A stretch of 43,193 bases of DNA from Phycisphaerae bacterium (GCA_018003015.1 JAGNEZ010000054.1:1-43193); one strand, 5' to 3'; shown: positions 8,587 through 19,700, counted from the stretch's first letter. The notes: generated by a model from the sequence alone, not told the origin. Translations and numbers: made by a program.

Positions 8587-10686
8587 GTGCTTCATCCGTG
8601 GGCGGTGGTGTTGGGTGTGCTGGCGGTCGGGCTGCCGGTGTTGATTCACTGGCTGAGCCGGCCGCGCCCGGTCCGACTGCCGTTCTCGGGGCTGCGTTTC
8701 ATTCGCGGCGCGATTCGTCAGCGGCGAGCGGTTCACCGGCTGCGTGATGGTCTTGTTCTGGGTCTTCGGGTGATGGCGGTGGTGCTGCTGGCCATGGCTA
8801 TGGCTCGGCCCCTGTGGGGCCCAAGGCTGGAGTCTCTTTATACCTCCGATTGGGGTGGTAGCCGGCAGCGGGTGGTGATTGTGGATGTGAGCGAGAGCAT
8901 GTCCGCCCGCGAGGGGAGCTTTGAGGTTTTCGAGAGAGCTCGTCCGCTGGCGGCGAAGTATCTGGCGTACGCCGAGGGCTTGCGGGCGAATCTGATCCTG
9001 GCCGGCGGCCGGCCGGAGGGGGTGTTTGAGCGGCCGTCGGCCAACGTGGCCGCCTTAAGGGACGCGCTGGCTGGGACTCGGCCCCGCCCGGAACGGCTGA
9101 ACATCCAGGCCGCGCTGGCCATGGCCGCTCAGATGCTTGGCCAGGTTGCGGAAGCCGGTGTTCCGCGGCGCGAACTGGTGGTGGTCAGTGATTTTCAGAA
9201 GACCAGCTGGGCAGAGGCGGATCTTCGGCTGTTGCCCGCGGATACGCTGATGCGGATGGAGTCGGTTGCGCCGGCGAGGGTGCTGGGCAACCTGGCGGTG
9301 CTGGGGGTGAGCAGTCCAGGGCGGGTGGAGCGCGGGGCGGAGATCAAGGTCGATGTCGAGGTGGGCAATTTCTCGCCCAGGCCGCGCCAGGTTCAGGCGG
9401 ACATCACGGTTGCCGGGGCGACCGGTCGGGCGTCCGGTTCATGCCCGGCGTTCGGCCGAACGGTGCTGTCGACCCGGGTGGTGCCGGCTTCGGACGGCTG
9501 GCAGGCGGGTGAGGTCCGGCTGGTCGGGATCGACGACGCCCTGCCGGCCGACGACATCCGGCCGTTTGTGCTGGCCGTTCGCGCTCCGACGATCTACGCC
9601 CTGGTGACTCGCCAGCGGAACGTGGTGAATGCCACGGCGAGCTATTACCTGGAGCGAGCTCTCGTTCCCAGCGTGGGGGGCGGGGGCGCTGAGGGCGAAC
9701 GCGTGGTTCGGTGTGATCCCGGGCAGCTTGACCTGGAGGGCATTGCCCCGGCCGATCTGGTCGTTGTTGCCCATCCGGGGCGGCTGGTCGGTAAGGCCGT
9801 TGAGTTGCTGGCGTCGCACATGCGTCGCGGCCGATCGCTGGTGTATGTGGCGGCCGAGGCCGTGGACGCCGTCAACCTGAAGCTGCTGGTTGAGGCGGTC
9901 GGGGGGGGCCTGCGCATGCCGGTCGAGTTTCTACCGCCGACCGCGGGTCGTCCGCGCCGGGATCTCAAACTGGCGGACGTGCGCCTGGACTCCGCCGCGT
10001 TCAGTCTCTACGGGGACGATGTTCGGGCTGCGATCGCCCCGTTGCGGTTCTCGGGCGGTCTGGACACGCGGGTGATCGAGGGAGGGCTGGCTGATGACGT
10101 GTGGGGGCGTTACGACGATGGTACGGCATTTCTGGCGGTTGCGAGTCGAGGGGACTCGTGTCTGGCGGTTCTGAACGTGGATCTGGCGGCTTCGAATCTG
10201 CCGGTCTCTCCGGTGTTCGTGCCGTTGCTGCATGAGTTGGCGGCTTGGCTGGTAGGTAGCCGGAGCGAGGGTCACGATCTGCTGTGTGGTGAGCCGGCGT
10301 CTGTGGTCCTGCCGGTGGAGTTCGCCGGGTTGAGGGCTCTGCGGGTGGTTGCCCCGGCCGGGGTAACCGAACCGGGAGGCCTCGTGGCCGAGGGTGATGG
10401 CGTGGTCTACCGTTCTCCGGCCGTCGGCGGGCCGGGCGTGTTTCGGATCGAGAGCGGCGATGCGGCCTGTCTGGCGTTTGCCTCGGTGATTCCGGCTGCC
10501 GAGAGTGATCTGCGATGTCTCGATGTGGCCTCGATCAAGGAGGGTTTGTCGACGGGGGGCGAGATCGAGGTGTGTTCGGCGGCGGGCGAGGATGACGGGC
10601 GTGATTTCATCTGGGTGTGGCTGGCGGCGGCCTGTGTTGGGTGTTTGCTGCTCGAGCTGGTGGTTCTGAGGGTGATGCGGACGTGA
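8587..10686 (+). CDS. BatA-type membrane protein with VWA domain
   Basis: The N-terminus VLHPWAVVLGVLAVGLPVLIHWL, followed by RPRPVRLPFSGLRFI, is the BatA/aerotolerance N-terminal module: a first membrane helix, then a basic strip. A second helix lies near residues 52-72. A VWA domain follows, with DVSES as its metal site near residue 98, then a long periplasmic beta-rich part. A final helix (WVWLAAACVGCLLLELVVL) anchors the C-terminus. I chose GTG 8587, which has GAGGAGGG at 8573-8580, because the family begins exactly at this phrase; the frame upstream to 8497 is not family-like. With this start it has 699 residues. It abuts the next VWA gene with 1 bp between them, so the two are translated from one message. 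Confidence 0.85.
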   Translation: MLHPWAVVLGVLAVGLPVLIHWLSRPRPVRLPFSGLRFIRGAIRQRRAVHRLRDGLVLGLRVMAVVLLAMAMARPLWGPRLESLYTSDWGGSRQRVVIVDVSESMSAREGSFEVFERARPLAAKYLAYAEGLRANLILAGGRPEGVFERPSANVAALRDALAGTRPRPERLNIQAALAMAAQMLGQVAEAGVPRRELVVVSDFQKTSWAEADLRLLPADTLMRMESVAPARVLGNLAVLGVSSPGRVERGAEIKVDVEVGNFSPRPRQVQADITVAGATGRASGSCPAFGRTVLSTRVVPASDGWQAGEVRLVGIDDALPADDIRPFVLAVRAPTIYALVTRQRNVVNATASYYLERALVPSVGGGGAEGERVVRCDPGQLDLEGIAPADLVVVAHPGRLVGKAVELLASHMRRGRSLVYVAAEAVDAVNLKLLVEAVGGGLRMPVEFLPPTAGRPRRDLKLADVRLDSAAFSLYGDDVRAAIAPLRFSGGLDTRVIEGGLADDVWGRYDDGTAFLAVASRGDSCLAVLNVDLAASNLPVSPVFVPLLHELAAWLVGSRSEGHDLLCGEPASVVLPVEFAGLRALRVVAPAGVTEPGGLVAEGDGVVYRSPAVGGPGVFRIESGDAACLAFASVIPAAESDLRCLDVASIKEGLSTGGEIEVCSAAGEDDGRDFIWVWLAAACVGCLLLELVVLRVMRT

Positions 10687-10687
10687 C

Positions 10688-12988
10688 ATGGTGACTTTGA
10701 GTACGGAACCGCTGTTATCTGGCTGGCTCTGGCTCGCCCTGGTGGCGCTGGGCGTTGTTCTGCTGGGGTGGTACGGGTCGGCTCGTCCGGCTTCGATGAG
10801 CCGGCGGAGATGGGTTTGCATGCTGGCCCTGATGGCTGGCGGCTTGGGTGTGGTGCTTGCCCTGCTGCTGAATCCGGTCTGGGTGGAAGAAGTGCCGCCG
10901 CCGGAGGGCAAGCCGCTGTTGACGGTGCTGGTGGATTCTTCGGCGAGCATGGCCGCGGTGGACGCGCTGGGGGGCAAGAGTCGTTACGACGAAGGTGTGG
11001 CTTTGGCCGCCCGACTGGCCAGGGAGCTGGCCGGCCGGTTCGATGTGCGGGTGCGGGCGTTTGCGGATCGAGTCATGCCGATCGAGGTTCTTGCTGCGGG
11101 TTCTTCTCGTGCCGACGGACCGTTGACCGACCTGGTGCTTGCCTTGGACTCGGGCCTGGACGAGGAGTGCCCGCAGGGTCAGGCGATGGTGCTGATCAGC
11201 GACGGCATTCACAACGCGGGTGGGGGGGCGAACGCGGTTCTGGGCGGTTCGCGGCGGGCGAAAGCCATGGGGGTGCCGGTCTACTGCCGGACGATCGGCG
11301 GCGACGCCGATATCCGGGACCTCTCGGTAGAGCTATGGTCACCTCAGGAGCTGGCTTTCACGGGGCAGCGAGTGACGCTCACCGCCCGGGTTCGCCAGCG
11401 GGGCATGGTCGGAGCGCGGACCGCGGTTGCCCTGCGGCTGGACGGGGCCGAGATCGAACGGAAGGAGGTTGTGCTGGCCGCTTCGGAGCCGGTGGTAGTG
11501 GGTTTTGATGTGACCCGGCCGCAGAGTGGCTTGTACCGCTATGAAGTTCGGGTTGAGCCTCTGCTGGGCGAGGCGACGGCCGCGAACAACGTCGGGAGCG
11601 GACTGCTTCGCGTGGTCAGCGTGCCGATCCGGGTCTTGTTCATAGAGGGCAAGCCTTACTGGGACGGCAAGTTCCTGGTGCGATCGCTGGCCTCGGATCC
11701 GCTGGTGGATCTAGACAGTGTGGTTCGGCTCGGCCCCGAGCGTTTCGTGTGGCAGGTTCTGTCGGTCGACCGGGCGAGGCCGGCCGGGCCGCCGGCGGGT
11801 CCGGGGCCGGCATCTGGACCGGTGGACGATGCTCCGGCTCCGCGGATGCGGAGCTGGCGGGTGGTGAACGACGGGGGCGTGGTGCTGGCGGGTCCGGAGG
11901 GGTTGAAGGGGTACCAGGTTGTCGTTGTGGGGCGTGACGCGGAACCGTTTCTCAGCGAGGCTGGTCTGGAGAATCTGCGTGACTGGATTGCCCACGAGGG
12001 CGGGGCGTTGGTGTGTTCGCGTGGTTGTCCTGTGGCCGAGGTCAACCAGCGGTTGGCGAAGCTGCTGCCGGTTGAATGGCTGCCGGCGGGTGAAACGCGG
12101 TTTCACCTGCAGTTGACCGATCAGGGGCGGGATTTCAGCTGGCTGTCGGTTGGAGGGGCTGGCGAGGATGCGGCCGAGCTGCCCGATCTTCCCGCCCTGG
12201 TGATGGCCGCCCGGGTTGCCCGGGCCAAGCCTCTGGCCTCGGTCCTGGCCACCGCTTCTGGAGGGGCGGAAGCGTCGGGGCGACCGGCGATCAGTTATCA
12301 GCCTTATGGTGTCGGGCGGGTGGTGGTGATTGAAGGGGCGGGCATGTGGCGATGGGCGTTTCTTCCGCGCCGCTACCAGGATCAAGAGGGTTTTTACAGG
12401 AACCTATGGCACAGCCTGCTGCGCTGGCTTGCCTGCGGCGAAGGGCTGTTGCCGGGGGAGAGCCTGGCCGTCCGGTCCGAGAAGCTGAGCTACACGACGG
12501 TGGAGGTCGCCACGGCGCTGCTGCGTGTTCGGGATTCCACCGGGGCCACCCCGACCGTCGAGTTGCTGGCCGAGGGTCAGGCTGAGGCCCGGTCGTTCAC
12601 GCCGGTCGCGATCAAGGGCGAGCCGGACGTCTTCAGAGTGGTGTTCGGCAGGCTGTCGCCGGGCTGTTACCGGATACGAGCCGGCAGGGCGGCTGGGGGC
12701 CGGGCCGGGTCGGAGACGATCTTCGTGGTGTCGGATCCGGTCGACGAGCCGCTGGATCAGAAGGCCCGGCCGGAGCTGATGGCCCGGGTTGCGGAGTTGA
12801 GCGGAGGGGCGGTCCTGACAGAGGCGAGCCCGGACGAAGTCGTCGCCCGTTTCCGGGCGCATCAGAATCTGACCCGGACGGTGGCCGTGGGTCGCACAAC
12901 GGCCTGGGATCGCTGGTGGGTGCTGCTGGCGATCGTGGTTCTCTGGGGTACGAGTTGGGGGCTGCGGCGATCCAGCGGTCTGATCTAG
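10688..12988 (+). CDS. Membrane VWA protein with class I glutamine amidotransferase-like domain
   Basis: This 766-residue protein has two N-terminal membrane helices (residues 10-29 and 41-62) and a VWA domain from about residue 77 with metal site DSSAS. A beta-sandwich region resembling CARDB follows (SVELWSPQELAFTGQRVTL). A GATase1-like domain spans roughly residues 390-590 (GYQVVVVGRDAEPFLSEAGL, then DWIAHEGGALVCSRG). A last helix near 740-758 anchors the C-terminus. Such proteins are often annotated as amidotransferases in planctomycetes, but I see no convincing Cys-His-Glu triad, so this domain is probably structural or binding. It starts 1 bp after the BatA-type gene and is surely in the same operon. 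Confidence 0.8.
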   Translation: MVTLSTEPLLSGWLWLALVALGVVLLGWYGSARPASMSRRRWVCMLALMAGGLGVVLALLLNPVWVEEVPPPEGKPLLTVLVDSSASMAAVDALGGKSRYDEGVALAARLARELAGRFDVRVRAFADRVMPIEVLAAGSSRADGPLTDLVLALDSGLDEECPQGQAMVLISDGIHNAGGGANAVLGGSRRAKAMGVPVYCRTIGGDADIRDLSVELWSPQELAFTGQRVTLTARVRQRGMVGARTAVALRLDGAEIERKEVVLAASEPVVVGFDVTRPQSGLYRYEVRVEPLLGEATAANNVGSGLLRVVSVPIRVLFIEGKPYWDGKFLVRSLASDPLVDLDSVVRLGPERFVWQVLSVDRARPAGPPAGPGPASGPVDDAPAPRMRSWRVVNDGGVVLAGPEGLKGYQVVVVGRDAEPFLSEAGLENLRDWIAHEGGALVCSRGCPVAEVNQRLAKLLPVEWLPAGETRFHLQLTDQGRDFSWLSVGGAGEDAAELPDLPALVMAARVARAKPLASVLATASGGAEASGRPAISYQPYGVGRVVVIEGAGMWRWAFLPRRYQDQEGFYRNLWHSLLRWLACGEGLLPGESLAVRSEKLSYTTVEVATALLRVRDSTGATPTVELLAEGQAEARSFTPVAIKGEPDVFRVVFGRLSPGCYRIRAGRAAGGRAGSETIFVVSDPVDEPLDQKARPELMARVAELSGGAVLTEASPDEVVARFRAHQNLTRTVAVGRTTAWDRWWVLLAIVVLWGTSWGLRRSSGLI

Positions 12989-13183
12989 CGCGGTTGGCCG
13001 GGCTCGGGTTCGCTGGAGGCATGGCACCGGTGAGGGCGTCTTGCCCGGGTTTTTTCGTTGGTCACCGATCCCTGTCCGGCCGGTGGCGGGAGAGCGTTTC
13101 GGGATCGGCGCTCGAGGGACGTGCCGCAGTGCGAGAGCTGCGATGTATGAGGTGGCTGTGAACGCTTCGAGAAGGAACAAGGC

Positions 13184-15736
13184 ATGACCCATTCGGCGCT
13201 GGCCGCGGTTTTGCGGGGATTGCGGCGCCGCCTGCTGGCTATTGAGACAGGCGCGGGAGCGGTCTGGACTGCGATCGCCGCGATCGCCTCGCTGCTGGTG
13301 TGGATGTGGCTCGATCTGGTGCTCGAACTCGCCCCGCGTGTGCGGGTCGGCTCATGGGTGTTCACCCTGCTGCTGTCCGCAGCGGTGGTGGTCCTGATTC
13401 GAGGGGCAGTGCGGCGGCGGTGCGAGGCTTGTTCGCTGGCTCGTCGCCTGGATGCCGTGGCGGGTGCGGGGGGCGAGATTCTGACTGGTGTGGAGCTCAT
13501 GGCCGAGTTGCGGACCGGGACCAGCGGTTTGGGCGACCCACGTTGGGCGGGTGGGCTGACCGCCGGGCTCGCGGAGATGGCGATCGATCGGGCTGCGGCG
13601 CTGGCGAGTCGGGTATCGGCGGTCGAGGCCATTCCGTCGCGGCCGTTGCACCGTCCCGCAGGGCTGTTCGTGTTGCTGCTCATCGGCCTCGTCACCGCGA
13701 GTCTGCTGTGGCCGCAGGTGGTTTGCACGCAGGGCTTGCGGTTTGTCGATCCGTACGGTGATCATCCGCCCTATTCGCCCCTTTGGTTTGAGGTGCTGCC
13801 GGGCACGACACGGGTGATCTATGGCCAGGGCCTGGATGTCTTGGTTCGCCCTCGCGGCGGTGTTCCCGAACGGGTCGAGCTCGTGCTGCTCGCCGTGGAT
13901 TCGGCCGAGGCCGAGGTGTTGCCTATGTTCCCCGAGTCGAGCGGCTTGTGGCGTGCGACCCTCGCCAATCTGACCCGTCCTCGGCGCTACTACGTGCGCG
14001 CCGCCCGTTCCCGGAGCCGTCAGTATGACATTGGGATCCAGATGGTGCCTCGGCTCGACGTGGTTCGATTCAGAATCACGCCGCCCGCCTACTCCCGCCG
14101 GGCGAGCGAGGAAGGGGAGTTGCCGCCGCGCGGTCTTAGCGGGCTGCCGGGGACCCGGATCCAGGTGTGGGCGAAGAGCAACCGGCCGCTGTCGGGCGGA
14201 AGGGTTAATTTCATCACCCCTTCGACAGCGTCGGCCCCGGCACGGGTGGTGAGTCTGGATCGCACCGCGGATCCGAACGAAGTGACCGGTGTGGTCACCC
14301 TTCTGTCCTCGGGCCAGCTCGCGATATGCGTCACCGATACCGATGGCCAATCGTCGTCGCAGGCGTTCACGGTTCCGGTGACGGTGGTACCGGACGAGCG
14401 GCCGGCCATTCGGATGGCAGCCCCGCCGGCCGAGTCGCTGGCCACACCGACGGCGGTGATACCGTTGCTGCTGGCCGCCGAGGATGACTGCGGCATCTCG
14501 CGTGTACAGCTCTTCCGGAGCCTGAACGACTCCCGCCCGCTGCCTATGGACGTGCCGCTGTCCGGCGTGCCGACCCGATGGTCGAACACGATCGAGCTTC
14601 GCCTGGCGTCGCATGGACTCGCTCCGGGGGACGAGATCAGGCTGTCTGCCCGGGTGGAGGACAATGATCCTGACGGCGCCAAGGTCGGCGAGAGCACCAT
14701 TGCGAGGATACACATCGTCGCCCAGGCGGACTTCGAGCGACTGGTCGGAATCCAGGGCGGACTGGAGTTGACGGCCGGCGAGCCCGGCATCGGCGTGGCC
14801 CAGGCGATGGAGGCGATCAGGAAGGCCGCCGGCAAGTGCGGTGCGGGTCGCGAGGTGATCGGCACCGAAGCGAGCGAACCGCTGGAGTACCTGGCGGCCG
14901 TCTATCCGCTGATCGAGGGCGAGGCCCGGTACGTCGCCCTCCACGGACGGCAGGTCGAGGTGACGAAGTGCCTGGCGGCCCTCAAGGATCACGAGCGGGA
15001 GACCGATGTCGCGGTGAGGGCTCGAATGCGCGATGTGGAGGTCGAGCAGGGACAGGTGCACGATGCTCTGTACGGCTTGCTGATTGATATCGAGGATCGC
15101 ATCACCGCCCTGCCTGGTGACGAGAGGCTTGGCGAACTGCGGGAGACGGCCGCGGCGTTCGTTCAGGACGTCCGGGCCAGTCGAGTATTGCCCGCGATGT
15201 CCGAGGCTCAGGCGGCCCTGCTGGGCTTCTCTGGCGCCTGTGCCTATCGGGCGGCGACCGAGGCGAAGGAGGCGATGGCCCGGTTCATCGCCCGCGGCCG
15301 GGGCATGGGCCAGTTGGGTCGGACGGGTCTCACGTTCCGGCCCCCATTGTCCAGCGGCATGGGTAGCACCCTCGAGCAGCTTCTCAGTCAGGCCGGGTTT
15401 TCCCCCCTGGGCCAGGGAGAGACTGTGGCCGGCAGCGGTTACAGCGTTCAACGCAGCCTGCTGCAGGACATGGGCATGTACGGAGACTTGTCGGCCGTAG
15501 CGAGCGTCGCCCAGGGCGGATCACGGCGCGGCCGCGTGGTCGATGCGACGCAGGTGGGTGGGGCGAGTTCGGGTCAGGCGATTGCGTCGCCCGGTGAAAG
15601 ACCGGGGATGGACTACGTGGCCGGTGGCGATCGTTTCCTGGCGGTACCGGTTCAGTATCGGCGTAAGGTTGGTCAGTATTTCGAGCGGATCGCCGAGGAA
15701 ATGCCCGACCGCCGGCCGGCTCTGAGATCGAGGTGA
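13184..15736 (+). CDS. Large membrane protein, DUF4175-like
   Basis: This 850-residue protein has two N-terminal membrane helices (about residues 22-45 and 50-72) and a third near 160-182 (GLFVLLLIGLVTASLLW). A long extracytoplasmic part follows, with Ig-like beta segments (residues 190-500) and then helical, coiled-coil-like segments (about 520-700). This layout and its place beside MoxR, DUF58 and VWA genes match the DUF4175-type proteins of these clusters. The biochemical role is unknown; it could be the scaffold of the envelope complex served by MoxR. ATG 13184 has AGAAGGA at 13168-13174. It lies 195 bp after the VWA gene, a gap that may hold a secondary promoter. I have no domain-search result to confirm the DUF number. 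Confidence 0.65.
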   Translation: MTHSALAAVLRGLRRRLLAIETGAGAVWTAIAAIASLLVWMWLDLVLELAPRVRVGSWVFTLLLSAAVVVLIRGAVRRRCEACSLARRLDAVAGAGGEILTGVELMAELRTGTSGLGDPRWAGGLTAGLAEMAIDRAAALASRVSAVEAIPSRPLHRPAGLFVLLLIGLVTASLLWPQVVCTQGLRFVDPYGDHPPYSPLWFEVLPGTTRVIYGQGLDVLVRPRGGVPERVELVLLAVDSAEAEVLPMFPESSGLWRATLANLTRPRRYYVRAARSRSRQYDIGIQMVPRLDVVRFRITPPAYSRRASEEGELPPRGLSGLPGTRIQVWAKSNRPLSGGRVNFITPSTASAPARVVSLDRTADPNEVTGVVTLLSSGQLAICVTDTDGQSSSQAFTVPVTVVPDERPAIRMAAPPAESLATPTAVIPLLLAAEDDCGISRVQLFRSLNDSRPLPMDVPLSGVPTRWSNTIELRLASHGLAPGDEIRLSARVEDNDPDGAKVGESTIARIHIVAQADFERLVGIQGGLELTAGEPGIGVAQAMEAIRKAAGKCGAGREVIGTEASEPLEYLAAVYPLIEGEARYVALHGRQVEVTKCLAALKDHERETDVAVRARMRDVEVEQGQVHDALYGLLIDIEDRITALPGDERLGELRETAAAFVQDVRASRVLPAMSEAQAALLGFSGACAYRAATEAKEAMARFIARGRGMGQLGRTGLTFRPPLSSGMGSTLEQLLSQAGFSPLGQGETVAGSGYSVQRSLLQDMGMYGDLSAVASVAQGGSRRGRVVDATQVGGASSGQAIASPGERPGMDYVAGGDRFLAVPVQYRRKVGQYFERIAEEMPDRRPALRSR

Positions 15737-15739
15737 GGT

Positions 15740-16600
15740 ATGGGATTACACAGCGCCAATCGACGGAATGCCGGGCAGGCCCGGGCGTCGTTTCGGTCGG
15801 TCGGTCTTGCGGCGACGGTGTTCTGTCTGTGCGGCGGATGGCTGGCGGTTTCCTATGCCCAGTCGTCCGGCCGCGGGCTCGCTCCGGCGGCCCCCGGGAC
15901 ACGTCCAGCCACCGCGGGTCAACCGGCGGTCGTCAAGCCGTCAGCCACCCGTCCCGCGGCCAGCCGACCTGCCGCCCGGGCGCACGTTCTCGAGCCGAAG
16001 CAGGTTGGCGGCGAGCCGGACAGCATCGTGCAGGTTGCCAACCTCATCTACGCGGGCAGCAGGAGCAGCAAGTGTTTCTCCGATCACTTCCTGATTCAGG
16101 CGGAGAAAGAATCGGTCATTTCGACGAGTCGCAGGTTCCATGCGGTGAAGCTCGATTCCGACGAGCTGTTCGGCTTCCCGCTGGTGATCATGACGGGTGA
16201 GGGCCCCTTCGGGCTGGGCGATGCGGAACGGGAGAATCTGCGGACCTTCGTGATGAATGGCGGTTTCCTGTTGGCGTCGGCGGGTTGTTCATCGCCGGAA
16301 TGGGATCGCTGCTTCCGTGTGGAACTGGCCCGCGTGTTTCCGGAGAACTCGCTGGAAGTGATAGAGATGGAGCACCCGGTGTTCCACACCGTGTACGACA
16401 TCACCGCGCTCACCGCCCATCAGGGTCTGCCGAAGCCACTGGAGGGAATCGTGGTGCGCGGGCGTCTGGGTGTTCTGTACTCGCAGGAAGGTCTCAACGA
16501 CACGGCCCACGCGCAGGGTTGCTGTTGCTGCGGCGGCAACGAGATCACCAACGCGCTCCAGGTCAACGTCAATATCCTCGGGTATGCGTTAGCGTACTAA
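15740..16600 (+). CDS. Exported DUF4159 protein with Cys4 run
   Basis: This 286-residue protein has an N-terminal membrane/signal segment (VGLAATVFCLCGGWLAVSYAQ) and an Ala/Pro-rich linker. A DUF4159 domain runs from about residue 95 to the end: VANLIYAG, PLVIMTGEGPFGLGDAERENL, FVMNGGFLLASAGCSSPEWD, and a C-terminal VNVNILGYALAY. The domain has a class I amidotransferase-like fold in related proteins. An unusual run GCCCCGGNEI lies 24 residues from the end and, with the Cys in ASAGCSSPEWD, could bind metal or form disulfides outside the cytoplasm. The ribosome site GAGGTGAGG overlaps the stop of the preceding gene, so translation is coupled. DUF4159 proteins accompany MoxR-VWA sets in Planctomycetota; their exact role is not known. 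Confidence 0.82.
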   Translation: MGLHSANRRNAGQARASFRSVGLAATVFCLCGGWLAVSYAQSSGRGLAPAAPGTRPATAGQPAVVKPSATRPAASRPAARAHVLEPKQVGGEPDSIVQVANLIYAGSRSSKCFSDHFLIQAEKESVISTSRRFHAVKLDSDELFGFPLVIMTGEGPFGLGDAERENLRTFVMNGGFLLASAGCSSPEWDRCFRVELARVFPENSLEVIEMEHPVFHTVYDITALTAHQGLPKPLEGIVVRGRLGVLYSQEGLNDTAHAQGCCCCGGNEITNALQVNVNILGYALAY

Positions 16601-16754
16601 GGGCGGGTGCCGGCCCCGTGTGGCCCCGGCGAGTGGGCCTGGTTCGGGCGTTGTCCGCGGTCGCCGATCACCGTCTCGCGGTGCGGCTTCAAGGATGCGG
16701 GACGCGAAGCGGTGTGCGATGTGTTGATGACGGCAGGATGATGAAACTGGGACG

Positions 16755-19700
16755 ATGGCGATGCGGCGACTGGTTTTCAGCGTGATTCTCGGCACGGGCC
16801 TGTTGTTCGGGCCGGTGTCACCTCGCCTTCCTGCCTGCGGCCTAAACATCGATGACCACGCGCTGGTGGCCGGGTTGCAGCACCAGCACGGGCAGGCATC
16901 GGTGCCTCCGTCGGCGGATCTCACCTCAACGGAACCACCGAGCGCCGAGGCCGTTGCCTCCCTGGTTCAGGAGCTCGGGAACCGGGACCCGGTGATTCGT
17001 GAAGCCGCCATTCGACGTCTTGCGGCTCATCCGAAGGAAAGCGCGGTGGCGGTGGTCGAGGCCTTGACCCGGGAGCGGCTGGCCGTGCGGCTCGCGGTGA
17101 TGGAGCTGCTCGTCCTGTGGAAGGCGCCTGTGGGGGACATGGATCCCTGGCGCCCGGAGACGTTCAGCGACGATCTTCTCAAGGCACTCAGTGAGTGGGC
17201 GGCCGCGCCCGGCAAGCAGCCCGGCAGCCGGCCGGCCGAGCTGAGCGATGAGGAGCGGGCGAGTGTTGCCCGAGACCTCGCCGATCTGATGCGAGCCCGG
17301 AGCCCGACCGAGGTCCAGGCGATTCGCGAGCGGCTGGCCCGCTTTGGTGTTGTGCTGCTGCCTGAGGTCTGTGCCCGGCTCGGGGCCGTGGAGGACGATG
17401 AGGCCCGCGAGCGGCTGACGGCGCTTCGCTACCGACTTGCGGCCAGCGATGTTCTGGCTCTGCGCTGGCCATCGGGCTTTGACCGGTTGGCGTCGATGGA
17501 CGCTGGCACCCGTCGGCGGGCGGCCGAGGAACTTGGCCGTTTCGCCGGTCCTGCGGACGTGTCCCTGCTGCTCGAGTTGTTCAGCGGTCCGGACGCCCTG
17601 GTCCGCGAGATCGGTCTTCGCCTGCTGAACGAGATGGGCGGTGCGCAGACCGCTGACGCTTGGGTCCGACTGCTTGCTGACCCCGAGCCGAACGTTCGGG
17701 CCGCGGTCCTCAAGCAGTTGGCGGAAGAGCCCTCTGCATCCCTCGTTTCGGCAATCGCCGAGTATGTGGCCGGCGAATCCGATCCCGATCTGATCGTGCA
17801 CGCGGTCCGAGCGTTGCGCGCCGCCCGGAGCCAGGCGGCGGCCGCTTGCCTGATCAGCCTGCTGAAGAACCCCGCCTGGCAGGTGCGCGCCGAAGCTGCC
17901 GAGGCTCTGAGCGCCATGCCGACTGGATCCTCGGGCATGAGCGGTGCGGAGGCGGCCGATGTGCACGCAGCCCTGATCGGGCTGCTCGAGGACCAGGATG
18001 GATTCGTGGTCAGTCGGGCCGTCGCCGGTTTGCGTGGAACGGGGTCAGTGGCCGCGGTCGAGCCTCTGGTCAGAGCTGCGGGCGCTCATCCCGAACTGGC
18101 CGCCGAGATCGTGGCAGGCCTGGCGAGCGACGCGAGCCTGAGGAGCAAGGCCGTCGTTCATCTCCGATCGTTCTGCACGCATGCCGACCCCGCGGTCCGA
18201 GCCGCGGCCATCGCCGGCCTGGGTGGCGCTGCCTCCGACGCGATAGAGAAGGAAATACTGGTTGCGCTGGCCGACCCGGAGAGCCCGGTTCGCATCGCCG
18301 CCGCCAACGCGCTGTTCCAGATCATGGATGCACGCCGGTTATCTTCGGACCGGTGCTTCCTGGCGGTGGGAAGACCCTCCTGTTCTCTGGGCAGCCAGGG
18401 CGGGCCGTCGAGATGGGATCCAGGGGAGGCCTCTGCGGTCGCCGATTCCGGAAGCGAACCGTCAGGTGCGGCTCGGGGCATCGACACTCAGCCTGCCCCG
18501 ACGCCGCCGGGCAGGACTCAGCCTGACGACCGCGGGAGGGTCTTCAAGAGTTTGGCCATCGAGGATCCCTTGATCGCAGGGTGGCGATCCGGCCGGAGCC
18601 GACCCTTGTGGATGACTGCCACGATTCCCTTGTTGGAGAACATGCTCGCGGCTCCGCAGGTCGATGAGCGCGTCGCTGCCTGCCGCCCGCTGGTTGCGCT
18701 GGGTCGGGAGGACCTTGCCCTCCCGGTCTTGTTGGCCGCTGTCCGTGTCACCGAGTCCGGTTACGCTCGCATTGTTGCGATCCTGCCCTGGCTGCCGATC
18801 GAGGCGCGGCGTGAGTTCCTCGAGCAGTTGCGGCAAATGAAGCCCGATGGTGAGGCCCTCACGGCCCTCGTTTCGGCGATCGCCCAGGTGCCGGACGACG
18901 ATGCCGATGGTCCTTTGTGGGCCCTGCTGGCCAGTCCGACGGCCGATATCGAAGTCGGCGCCCAGGCGTTTATCGGCTTGGTCAAAGTCTACTTCGGCGA
19001 CGACAACTTTGACCCGCCGGCCATCCCGGTGGCCCAGCGCCGATACGTGACGATTGTCGCCCAGGACAAGGTTGCCTCGGGCCCGCCCATGCAGCGGTTG
19101 ATCGCCTTGGCTCTGCTCTTGGGGACTGGGCCCGAAGTTGCCGGTGAAGTTGCCGGCAGGATGTTCGAAGATGCTTCACTTCCGAACAATGTCCGTGCGG
19201 ATGCATTTCAGGCGTGGCTCCTGAGTCGGCAGAGCGGGAGTGCAAGAGAGCTGGCCGTGGCCAACATGACGCACCCCTTGGTCGAGGTTCGCCGCCTGGC
19301 CCTGGCCTACCTGAGTCTGGGTCCCAACGCCCTGTTGCATCTGCGGAACCGGATCTGGCTGTACAGTGCGGCGTGGTCCGGGGATGTAGAGTCCGGGTAC
19401 GACGTCAACGGCAGGATCAGCCTTCAGCCGCCCAGGCCGCTCCGGGCGGCGATGCTGCGGCCGATGCTCACCGATCCTGATCCGCAAGCGGCCGCCTACG
19501 CGGGTTATCTGGTCAGTCTGTTCAGCCGGCCGGAGGGGCTGGCTCCCCTGGTTTCCTACTGGCGGGCTCATGCCAGGAGCGACGAGGCCTGGACGCGGTT
19601 GGTCTATCGGGCCGCGGCCGCGGTCAACAACGAGCAGCTGGTTCCGCTTCTGGAGGAGATCTACGGCCGGTACAGGAAGGACGACAACGCCGTTCGCGAG

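Noticed and set aside
13034..13055. GGGC/GCCC hairpin followed by six T within the MoxR cluster
   Set aside because: Stem is only 4 bp and three bases separate it from the T-run, so termination is doubtful. Left as a note for anyone studying read-through to the DUF4175-like gene.
13352..15451. 699-codon open frame on the minus strand
   Set aside because: Lies wholly opposite the DUF4175-like gene and has no recognisable motif or ribosome site.
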